A stretch of DNA of 15,189 bases, from the NCBI GenBank assembly GCA_946481025.1, contig CAMLNA010000110.1:1-15189 (forward strand). Direction: 5' to 3'. Below the pieces are notes generated by a model, which did not search any database, had not been told where the DNA came from, and saw nothing but the letters and a program-made list of their open reading frames with translations. The stretch's first letter is position 1. Each line of letters opens with the position of its first letter. The translations under genes were made by a program, and so were the position numbers. The stretch is from an uncultured Rivibacter sp. GTDB lineage: Bacteria; Pseudomonadota; Gammaproteobacteria; Burkholderiales; Burkholderiaceae. Shown piece by piece: positions 8,577-15,189 of this stretch.

Positions 8577-8774
8577 CTAGTCCCGCTTGCCGCCGTTTCG
8601 CCCGGCCTGGTTCACCGGCGGCGGCGTGCGGTTGGGCACCGAGCGCGCCCTGTGCGGCACGGTGTACGACTCGGCATGGCCCATCGCTTCGTCGAGGTTC
8701 TCGCGTTCCTCGATGCGGTCGCGTGCTTCGCGAACGGGCTTTCCCGGCCCCGAGGGTGCGTTCGAATTCGGCAT
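8577..8774 (-). CDS. Small hypothetical protein (65 aa) downstream of cphA
   Basis: I do not recognise this protein. It is 65 residues, strongly hydrophilic and rich in Pro, Arg, Asn and Glu. A short charged stretch (VREARDRIEERENLDEAMGH) could form a helix; the remainder looks disordered. It has no cysteine, signal peptide or membrane segment. Support for it being real: the ATG at 8774 has AGGAG six bases upstream (8781-8785). It lies 67 bases after the cphA stop on the same strand, and it fills the space up to the convergent regulator gene, 19 bases away. It may be the last gene of the cyanophycin transcript. Any role in cyanophycin metabolism is only an inference from position. Confidence 0.6.
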   Translation of the reverse strand: MPNSNAPSGPGKPVREARDRIEERENLDEAMGHAESYTVPHRARSVPNRTPPPVNQAGRNGGKRD

Positions 8775-8841
8775 GGCTTGCTCCTGTGGTTGGCGCGGGG
8801 CACGTGCGGCCCCTGCCTCACCGGCGGCAAGCCGCGTTCCC

Positions 8842-11445
8842 TCAGTTCGGTGCGGCCGCCGCGGCCACGCGCTGCGCCAGGTGTGCCAGCGCCTCTTCCA
8901 CCTGGTCCACCAGCACCAGGCACAGGTCGCCCGGCTGCAGGCGCTCGAGCGCGGTGTCGATGGCGATGAACTCGCCGCGGATCTCGAGCACCTCGCGCGT
9001 GCGCGAGGCACCCTGCAGGCCTTCGCGCAGCAGCGCGATCACCTCGCCGTCCTCGCGCCCGCGCTGGCAGGCGTCCTGGTAGAGGATGACGTCGTCGAAG
9101 GCCCGGCCGAGGATCTGCGTCTGCTCGCGGATGTCCTCGTCGCGCCGGTCGCCGGCGCCGCTGATGACCACCGAGCGGCGCTTCGCCGGCATGGCCTCCA
9201 CCGCCTGCACCAGCGCCAGCATCGCATCCGGGTTGTGCCCGTAGTCGGCAATCACGGTGGCGCCTCGGTAGTCCATCACGTTGAAGCGGCCGGGCACGCT
9301 GGCGGCATCGCTCACGAAGCTCGCCAGGCCGCGGCGCACGGTGTCCCAGTCGAGGCCCACGCCCCACGCGGCGGCCACGGCGGCCATCACGTTCTCGACC
9401 TGGAAGCCGATGGCGCCGTTGCGTGTGAGCGGGATGTCGCGCAGCGGCAGGCTTTCGCGCCAGGCGCCTTCGGCCGCGACGATGGCGTCGCCGTCGACGA
9501 ACACGGTGCGCTTGCCCTGCGCCCGGTGCGTCACCATCAGCGGGTGCGAACGGTCGGCGGCGAAGTAGATCACGCTGCCCGGGCATTCGGAGGCCATGGC
9601 CGCGACGATGGGGTCGGCCGCGTTGAGCACCGCATAGCCCTTGGGCGCCACGTTCTGCACGATCACGCGCTTGAGCACCGCCAGGTCCTCGACGGTGGTG
9701 ATGAAGTTGAGGCCCAGGTGGTCGCCCTTGCCCAGGTTCGTGACCACCGCGACCTGGCAGCGGTCGAAGCCCAGGCCTTCGCGCAGGATGCCGCCGCGCG
9801 CCGTCTCGAACACGGCCGCATCCACGTCCGGATGCATCAGCACGTTGCGCGCGCTCTTGGGGCCCGAGCAGTCGCCGCTGTCGGTCTGCCGGCCGTTGAT
9901 GTGCACGCCGTCGGTGTTGGTCATGCCCACGCGCAGGCCGCTGGTGGCGAACAGGTGGGCGATCAGCCGGGTGGTGGTGGTCTTGCCGTTGGTGCCGGTC
10001 ACCGCCACCACCGGGATGCGGCCGTTGTCGTGTTCGCGCCCATGGTGGCCGTGCAGCGGGCCGTACAGGTGGTTGATGACGGCCTCGCCCACGTTGCGGC
10101 CCTTGCCGTACGACGGCGACAGGTGCATGCGCAGGCCCGGGGCCGCGTTCACCTCGACGATGCCACCCGACTGCTCTTCCAGCGGGCGCAGCACGGTCTC
10201 GCACACCACGTCGACCCCGCAGATGTCGAGCCCGACCATCTGCGCCGCCGCCACCGCGCGCGCCGCCACTTCCGGGTGCACGTCGTCGGTCACGTCGGTC
10301 GCGGTGCCGCCGGTGGACAGGTTGGCGTTGTTGCGCAGCACGACGCGGCGGCCTTTTTCAGGCACCGACTCGGGCTTGAGGCCCTGCACGTCGAGCCGTG
10401 CGATCGCGATGTCGTCGAAGCGGATCTTGGTGAGCGAGGTGGCATGCCCGTCGCCGCGGCGCGGGTCGGCATTCACCTGGTCGACCAGCTGGCGCACCGT
10501 GTGCTTGCCGTCGCCCACCACCAGCGGCGGGTCGCGGCGCGCCGCGGCCACCAGCTGGTTGCCCACCACCAGCAGCCGGAAGTCGCTGCCGGGCAAGTAC
10601 TTCTCGACCATCACTTCGCCGATCTCCGCGGCGGCGCGGTAGGCGATCTCCAGGTGCTCGCGGGTCACGATGTTGACCGTGACGCCTTTGCCCTGGTTGC
10701 CGTCCTGCGGCTTCAGCACCACCGGCAGGCCGATCTCCTGGGCCACGGCCCAGGCATCGTCCACGTCCTTGACCGGCCGGCCCAGGGGCACCGGCACGCC
10801 GGCCGCATGCAGCAGTTTCTTGGTGAGGTCCTTGTCCTGCGCGATCGACTCGGACACGGCGCTGGTGCTGTCCACCTCGGCGGCCCAGATGCGCCGCTGC
10901 CGGGAGCCCCAGCCGAACTGCACCAGGCTGCCTTCGGTGAGCCGGCGCCACGGGATGCCGCGCGCCGCGGCGGCGGTGACGATGGAGCCGGTGCTCGGGC
11001 CCAGGCGCACGTCCTCGTCGAGTTCGCGCAGGGCCTTGAGCGCGGCCGCCACGTCGAAGGCCGGGCCGCCCTGCGCGGCGGCCACCAGGGCCTGCGCGTG
11101 CTCGAAGGCCAGGCGGCCCACCGGCTCCTCGGTGTATTCGACGACCACCTGGTAGATGCCGTCTTCCACCGTGGCGGTGGTGCGGGAGAAGGTCACCGGG
11201 CAGCCGGCCTGCGCCTGCAGCGACAGCGCTGCAGCTTCCAGCACGTGCGCCAGCGACAGCGGCACGCCGGCCGAGCCCGGGCGCAGCGCGCCGATCGCCG
11301 GGAAGAGCTCCCGCAGGCGCTTCTCGAACCCCGGCATGTCGGCCAGGGAACGCTCGCCCGCCGTGCAGGCAACGATGGCTTCGATGGCCGTGTGACGGCT
11401 CCAGAGGTTGGGGCCTCTCAGGGCCCTGATGCGTGAAACTTCCAT
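8842..11445 (-). CDS. cphA: Cyanophycin synthetase, full-length (867 aa)
   Basis: A cytoplasmic, non-ribosomal enzyme making the multi-L-arginyl-poly-L-aspartate storage polymer: the ATP-grasp domain extends the aspartate backbone and the Mur-ligase-like domain adds arginine. At 867 residues it matches cyanobacterial CphA1. The N-domain covers about 1-160. The ATP-grasp domain has KPQDGNQGKGV (245-255), NANLSTGGTATDVTD (373-387) and EVNAAPGLRMH (431-441). The Mur-ligase domain has P-loop GTNGKTTT (484-491), ETARGGI (547-553), NLGKGDHLG (570-578), PGRFN (718-722) and HNPD (737-740). Both synthetic sites therefore look intact. The oddity is the N-domain: the H-x3-H-x3-E motif of CphA1 is reduced to HVLEAAALS (67-75), and about ten residues before it are missing. 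The ATG at 11445 overlaps the upstream paralogue's stop by one base (TGATG), so translation is probably coupled. No cyanophycinase gene is in the window. Confidence 0.95.
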   Translation of the reverse strand: MEVSRIRALRGPNLWSRHTAIEAIVACTAGERSLADMPGFEKRLRELFPAIGALRPGSAGVPLSLAHVLEAAALSLQAQAGCPVTFSRTTATVEDGIYQVVVEYTEEPVGRLAFEHAQALVAAAQGGPAFDVAAALKALRELDEDVRLGPSTGSIVTAAAARGIPWRRLTEGSLVQFGWGSRQRRIWAAEVDSTSAVSESIAQDKDLTKKLLHAAGVPVPLGRPVKDVDDAWAVAQEIGLPVVLKPQDGNQGKGVTVNIVTREHLEIAYRAAAEIGEVMVEKYLPGSDFRLLVVGNQLVAAARRDPPLVVGDGKHTVRQLVDQVNADPRRGDGHATSLTKIRFDDIAIARLDVQGLKPESVPEKGRRVVLRNNANLSTGGTATDVTDDVHPEVAARAVAAAQMVGLDICGVDVVCETVLRPLEEQSGGIVEVNAAPGLRMHLSPSYGKGRNVGEAVINHLYGPLHGHHGREHDNGRIPVVAVTGTNGKTTTTRLIAHLFATSGLRVGMTNTDGVHINGRQTDSGDCSGPKSARNVLMHPDVDAAVFETARGGILREGLGFDRCQVAVVTNLGKGDHLGLNFITTVEDLAVLKRVIVQNVAPKGYAVLNAADPIVAAMASECPGSVIYFAADRSHPLMVTHRAQGKRTVFVDGDAIVAAEGAWRESLPLRDIPLTRNGAIGFQVENVMAAVAAAWGVGLDWDTVRRGLASFVSDAASVPGRFNVMDYRGATVIADYGHNPDAMLALVQAVEAMPAKRRSVVISGAGDRRDEDIREQTQILGRAFDDVILYQDACQRGREDGEVIALLREGLQGASRTREVLEIRGEFIAIDTALERLQPGDLCLVLVDQVEEALAHLAQRVAAAAAPN

Positions 11446-13610
11446 CAGGCTTCCGGGGAATAGGTCTCGATGCCGGCGGCAATCAGTTCAGGGGAAATGC
11501 CGAAGGCCCAGGCGGCCGCCACGGCGGCGACCAGCGCATGGGCGCCCAGGCGGGCGTGGCGGCAGGCGGTCGACGCCGAGGGGCCGATCGTCTTGGTGAG
11601 GCCGGTGCCGAACACGATGCGGTCGTTGCGCACCAGCACCGCACGGCCGCCTTTTTCGCGGTGCTCGGCAATGGCGGCGGCCGCGGCGGCGTTCTCTTCG
11701 GCGGCGTAGAGCAGCACCTCGCCGTCGCACAGCTCGGCGAGCTCGGCCACGCGGGCGTCGGCGGCGTTGAGCACGCCCACGCCGTCGGCCAGCACCACAT
11801 CGACCTGCGTGCGCAGCACCTTGGCCATCTGCTCGGGCTCGCGCAGGTCGTAGTGCGCCAGCGCCTGCGCGCCGTCCATGTCGGTCACCATGCCGACCTG
11901 GCAGCGGTCGTAGGGCAGCCCGTCACGCAGGATCAGCTCGGGCGTGTTCTCGAACACCGCTGCCGTGACCTCGCGGTTCATCAGCACGCGCTGGCCGGCG
12001 TCCCACCGGACGCAGTCGCTGCGTTCGACACGGCGGCTGCCCAGCCACAGGCCGTCGCGGCAGGCCAGGCCGACGTGGCGGCCCGACAGGTGAATGAGCC
12101 AGGCGACCAGCCGAGCGATGGTGGCGGTGTCGCGCGAGCCCGCAACGCCCACGATGGGGATGCGGCCGGTTTCGTGCTCGGCAAACAGGTGGTCGACGAT
12201 GGAGCGGCCCACCGGACGCGGCGTGCCTTCGGCCGGCTTCAGGTGCATGAGCAGGCCCGGGCCGGCGTTCACCTCGACGAGGGCCCCGGCCTGCGCGGCC
12301 AGCGGCCTGGAGATGTCTTCGCACACCAGGTCGACACCGGCGATGTCGAGGCCCACCACGCGCGCGGCGAGCGACACGACGTGGTCGACCTCCGGGTGCA
12401 CGTGGTCGGTGCAGTCGATGGCGACGTTGCCGTTGCGCTGGATCAGCACCTTGCGGCCCGCCCCCGGCACCGAAGCGGGCGTGAGCCCCTGGCGCTGCAG
12501 GTCCGACAGGATGGCGCCGTCGTCGGCCGCCTTCAGCCGCGCGAGCGGGAAGTCCTCGTTGTCGCCGCGGCGCGGGTCGGAATTGATCTGCGCATCGACC
12601 AGCTCGTCCACCGTGAGCCGCCCGTCGCCGGTGACCCAGGCGGTTTCGCCGCGGGCGGCCGCCACCACCTTGCCGCCCACCACCAGCAGGCGGTGCTCTT
12701 CGCCGCGGATGTACTGCTCGACGATGACCTCGCTGCCGTGCTGCTCGGCCAGCGTGTAGGCGGCTTCCACGTCGGCCTGCGTGCGAAGGTCGAGCACCAC
12801 GCCGCGGCCGTGGTTGCCATCGGAAGGCTTCACCACCACCGGCAGGCCGATGTCCTGCGCAGCCTCCCAGGCTTCGGCGGGGCTCTTGACCAGCTGGCCC
12901 TCGGGCACCGGCACGCCGCAGGACTTGAGCAGCGTCTTGGTGAGGTCCTTGTCGCAGGCGATGTTCTCGGCGATGGCGCTGGTGCGGTCGGTCTCGGCCG
13001 TCCAGATGCGGCGCTGCCGCGCGCCGTGGCCCAGCTGCACCAGGTTGCCGTCGTTCAGGCGGATGTGGGGGATGCGCCGGTCGGTGGCGGCCGCCACGAT
13101 GGCCGCCGTGCTGGGGCCGAAGTAGGAGTCGTCCACCTGCTCGCGGATCTTCTCGACCGCCGCGGGCACGTCGAACGGCTCGTCGTTGATGGCCGCCATG
13201 AGCAGCCGGTGGCCGCGTTCGAGCGCGGTGCGCGCGACCTGCTCGTCGCGGGCCCGGAACACCATGCGGTACACCCCGTGCTGCGAGGTGCTGCGTGTCT
13301 GCCCGAAGCCGGTGGGCATGCCGGCCAGGTTGAGCAGCTCGATCACCACGTGTTCCAGCACGTGGCCGCACCAGGTGCCTTCGGTCAGGCGCTGCAGGAA
13401 GCCGCCGCGCTCGCCCACGCCGCAGTGGTGCTCCATCAGGGCCGGCAGCATGGCCACGAGGCGGTCGTTGCAGCCGGGCAGCTTGTTCGACGGATAGTCC
13501 TCGAGCTTGCCGAGGTCCAGCCAGGTTTCGAGGACCGACCGGTAGGTCCAGATGTTGGGGCCGCGCAGGTAGTTCACGCGCAGCAGCTTGATGTCTTCGA
13601 ACTTGCTCAT
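11445..13610 (-). CDS. cphA: Cyanophycin synthetase paralogue lacking Mur-ligase activity (721 aa)
   Basis: A second CphA, transcribed first, matching the cphA-prime type paired with cphA in betaproteobacteria. The N-terminus (LRVNYLRGPNIW, 10-21) is canonical and sets the ATG at 13610. The N-domain keeps HVLEHVVIE (83-91), an H-x3-H-x3-E motif as in cyanobacterial CphA1. ATP-grasp has KPSDGNHGRGV (261-271) and EVNAGPGLLMH (446-456), but the LSTGG loop is absent (RNGNVAIDCTD, 392-402) and the RMH arginine is Leu454. In the Mur region the P-loop is GSRDTATI (491-498), without the ATP-binding lysine. ETARGGI has become ENTPELI, and the C-terminal lobe with HNP is missing. It therefore cannot be expected to add arginine by the Mur mechanism. 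Truncation recalls cyanobacterial CphA2, but the ATP-grasp changes make simple equivalence doubtful. The reading frame is undisturbed over 2.1 kb, so it is a conserved variant rather than a pseudogene. The Shine-Dalgarno sequence is weak. Confidence 0.92.
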   Translation of the reverse strand: MSKFEDIKLLRVNYLRGPNIWTYRSVLETWLDLGKLEDYPSNKLPGCNDRLVAMLPALMEHHCGVGERGGFLQRLTEGTWCGHVLEHVVIELLNLAGMPTGFGQTRSTSQHGVYRMVFRARDEQVARTALERGHRLLMAAINDEPFDVPAAVEKIREQVDDSYFGPSTAAIVAAATDRRIPHIRLNDGNLVQLGHGARQRRIWTAETDRTSAIAENIACDKDLTKTLLKSCGVPVPEGQLVKSPAEAWEAAQDIGLPVVVKPSDGNHGRGVVLDLRTQADVEAAYTLAEQHGSEVIVEQYIRGEEHRLLVVGGKVVAAARGETAWVTGDGRLTVDELVDAQINSDPRRGDNEDFPLARLKAADDGAILSDLQRQGLTPASVPGAGRKVLIQRNGNVAIDCTDHVHPEVDHVVSLAARVVGLDIAGVDLVCEDISRPLAAQAGALVEVNAGPGLLMHLKPAEGTPRPVGRSIVDHLFAEHETGRIPIVGVAGSRDTATIARLVAWLIHLSGRHVGLACRDGLWLGSRRVERSDCVRWDAGQRVLMNREVTAAVFENTPELILRDGLPYDRCQVGMVTDMDGAQALAHYDLREPEQMAKVLRTQVDVVLADGVGVLNAADARVAELAELCDGEVLLYAAEENAAAAAAIAEHREKGGRAVLVRNDRIVFGTGLTKTIGPSASTACRHARLGAHALVAAVAAAWAFGISPELIAAGIETYSPEA

Positions 13611-13750
13611 CGTCTGGACTTCTGGGGGAATGCCCGCAATGCTGCGGCAGGTCGGGATTGTGCGCCCTGTCGGGGGTCGCGCCAGGGTGGCGCATGGGTG
13701 AAAATCCGCGCCCCGGCGAGCCTGAAGTCTGCCCGCTGCAAGCCCACACA
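13611..13750. promoter_or_regulatory. Divergent intergenic region, cph genes versus ABC exporter
   Basis: This 140-base gap separates the minus-strand cph genes from the plus-strand exporter gene and must hold both promoters. A weak minus-strand pair is CTGGCG (13685-13680) and CACAAT (13662-13657) with a 17-base spacer, three and four matches to consensus. I see no convincing plus-strand promoter and no clear Shine-Dalgarno sequence before the exporter's ATG. The shared region suggests joint control, but no obvious operator is visible. Confidence 0.35.
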
Positions 13751-15189
13751 ATGCAACAACTTCTTCCAGCCTCTTCCGCCGGCACGGGCGGCGCCGGGTG
13801 GCCCCTCGGCCCCGACGAAAACGTGCTCGCCAGCCTGGAGGTTGACCTCGACGCGGCACTTCGCTTCGCCCGCGGCGAACTCCTGCTCACACACCGGCGC
13901 CTGCTCGCACGCGAGGCGGGCAGCGGCCAGCAGCGCGAATGGCCCCTGGCAGCGGGGCATGCGCTGCGCCACTTCGACCACGCCGGCGTCGGCACGCTGG
14001 AGCTGCACGACGAACACCGGCGCCTGGCGGTATGGCACTACACGCTGGGCGGCAACGTGCAGGCGCTGCGGCTGCTCAAGCTCTTCGAGCAACAGATCGA
14101 ATCACTGAAGACAGGCCTGTCGCCAATCGGCGACGAAGTGGCGCTCTGCCCGACCTGCAAGGCGCCGCTGCCGCCCGACAGCGACGAATGCCCTGCCTGC
14201 GCGCGCGAACTGCAGACGCCGCCATCGACCTGGGTGCTGCTGCGGCTGTGGCGTTTCGCCCGCCCCTATCGCCACCAGCTGCTGCTCGGCTTCCTGCTCA
14301 CGCTGGCCTCCACCGCGGCCACGCTGGTGCCGCCCTACCTCACCATCCCGCTGATGGACAACGTGCTGATCCCGTTCCAGAACGGGCAGCAGATCGAGAC
14401 GAGCTACGTGCTCACGCTGCTGAGCGGCCTGCTGGGCGCGGCGCTGTTCGCCTGGGGGCTGAGCTGGTGGCGCACCTGGCTGCTGGCGCTGGTGTCCGAA
14501 CGCATCGCGGCCGACCTGCGCACCGCCTCGTTCGAGCACCTGCTGCAGCTGTCGCTCGACTACTTCGGCAGCAAGCGCACCGGCGACCTGATCTCACGCG
14601 TCGGCTCCGAGACGGATCGGATCTCGGTGTTCCTGTCGCTGCATGCGCTCGACTTCGCCACCGACGTGCTGATGATCGGCATGACCTCGGTGATCCTGTT
14701 CTCGATCAACCCATGGCTCGCCCTGGTGACGCTGCTGCCGCTGCCCTTCATCGCCTGGATGATCCACGTGGTGCGCGACAAGCTGCGCACCGGCTTCGAG
14801 AAGATCGACCGCGTGTGGGGCGACGTGACCAGCGTGCTGGCCGACACCATCCCGGGCGTGCGGGTCGTCAAGGCCTTCGCTCAGGAACGCCGCGAAGCGC
14901 AACGCTTCCGCGAAGCCAACAAGCACAACCTCGAAGTCAACGACCGGCTCAACAAGACCTGGAGCCTGTTCTCGCCCACCGTGTCGCTGCTCACCGACGT
15001 GGGCCTGCTGGTGGTGTGGGCCTTCGGCATCTGGCAGGTGAGCCAGAGCCACATCACGGTGGGCGTGCTGTCGGCCTTCATCGCCTACATCGGCCGCTTC
15101 TACGGCCGGCTCGACTCGATGAGCCGCATCGTCTCGGTGACGCAGAAGGCGGCGGCCGGCGCCAAGCGCATCTTCGACATCCTCGACCA
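13751..15189 (+). CDS. ABC exporter with N-terminal PH-like and zinc-ribbon extension (partial, 3' end beyond window)
   Basis: The frame is open from ATG 13751 to the window edge, giving 479 residues of an unfinished protein. Residues about 28-117 (LRFARGELLLTHRRLLARE, then LELHDEHRRLAVWHYTL) resemble a small PH-like beta domain; this is a tentative call. A zinc ribbon follows: Cys133, Cys136, Cys147 and Cys150 in two CxxC pairs. From about 165 an exporter-type ABC transmembrane domain begins, with helices near 176-197, 220-248, 305-319, 322-340 and 400-421. It carries the family's coupling segment YFGSKRTGDLISRVGSETDRI (271-291, quoted in parts: FGSKRTGDLISRV). The nucleotide-binding domain must lie beyond the right edge. 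It is divergent to the cph genes, and related exporters are known as neighbours of cyanophycin genes in betaproteobacteria. The substrate is unknown. There is no good Shine-Dalgarno sequence, so the start could be later, for example GTG at codon 25. Confidence 0.88.
   Translation, partial: MQQLLPASSAGTGGAGWPLGPDENVLASLEVDLDAALRFARGELLLTHRRLLAREAGSGQQREWPLAAGHALRHFDHAGVGTLELHDEHRRLAVWHYTLGGNVQALRLLKLFEQQIESLKTGLSPIGDEVALCPTCKAPLPPDSDECPACARELQTPPSTWVLLRLWRFARPYRHQLLLGFLLTLASTAATLVPPYLTIPLMDNVLIPFQNGQQIETSYVLTLLSGLLGAALFAWGLSWWRTWLLALVSERIAADLRTASFEHLLQLSLDYFGSKRTGDLISRVGSETDRISVFLSLHALDFATDVLMIGMTSVILFSINPWLALVTLLPLPFIAWMIHVVRDKLRTGFEKIDRVWGDVTSVLADTIPGVRVVKAFAQERREAQRFREANKHNLEVNDRLNKTWSLFSPTVSLLTDVGLLVVWAFGIWQVSQSHITVGVLSAFIAYIGRFYGRLDSMSRIVSVTQKAAAGAKRIFDILD

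Noticed and set aside
8587..11436. Very long plus-strand open frame opposite the 867-residue cyanophycin synthetase
   Set aside because: Its translation is His/Ala/Gly/Arg-rich without domains and mirrors the codon bias of the real minus-strand gene, which has all CphA motifs. It is a GC-driven antisense shadow.
11445..13610. Short CphA paralogue as a degraded pseudogene
   Set aside because: The frame is uninterrupted for 721 codons, the N-domain and nucleotide loop are well kept, and a one-base coupled overlap with the next gene is preserved. This points to a functional variant rather than decay.
11433..14108. Long plus-strand open frame across the short cphA paralogue and into the exporter gene
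   Set aside because: It runs antisense to CphA and then in the wrong frame through the exporter's N-terminus. No recognisable domain or ribosome-binding site supports it.

Overview
The window looks like chromosomal DNA from a GC-rich betaproteobacterium. A Comamonadaceae/Variovorax-like source is my inference from three things: strong GC bias at third codon positions, a tandem pair of non-cyanobacterial cyanophycin synthetases, and a compact sugar ABC operon ending in a LamB-type porin. No rRNA, tRNA, insertion sequence, phage gene or CRISPR array is visible. Nearly all of it is coding, and most long open frames opposite the real genes are GC-driven shadows.

Region A (about 196-7169, all minus strand) is a six-gene carbohydrate operon, read from high to low coordinates. 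It encodes a periplasmic sugar-binding protein, two inner-membrane permeases with a 4-base ATGA overlap, a cytoplasmic GH1 beta-glucosidase, a MalK/UgpC-type ATPase (1-base gap after the glucosidase), and a LamB/maltoporin-family outer-membrane channel. Together these could take a beta-glucoside from outer membrane to cytoplasm and hydrolyse it there. Hairpins lie after the binding-protein gene, before the porin gene and after the porin gene. They probably tune expression of the individual genes.

Region B (7170-8557) is a 338-base divergent control region followed by a plus-strand LacI/GalR-family repressor. The region holds a promoter-like element for the operon, a 9+9 palindrome just downstream of it, a second 11+11 inverted repeat in the presumed leader, and a TGGCAA/TTGCCA palindrome nearer the repressor gene.

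Region C (8577-13610, minus strand) is a cyanophycin locus: a 721-residue CphA paralogue, a full-length 867-residue CphA overlapping it by one base (TGATG), and a 65-residue unknown protein with a good ribosome-binding site. The two CphA proteins have lost different active sites. The short one keeps an H-x3-H-x3-E motif in its N-domain but has a destroyed Mur-ligase P-loop and no Mur C-terminal lobe. The long one has an intact Mur ligase and ATP-grasp but a destroyed N-domain motif. This complementary decay suggests a two-subunit or two-enzyme cyanophycin synthetase and is the most interesting observation here.

Region D (13751 to the right edge, plus strand) is a divergently transcribed ABC exporter gene cut by the window end. 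It carries an unusual N-terminal extension: a possible PH-like domain followed by a four-cysteine zinc ribbon before the transmembrane domain. Its position beside the cph genes suggests a role linked to cyanophycin, though what it transports cannot be read from the sequence.
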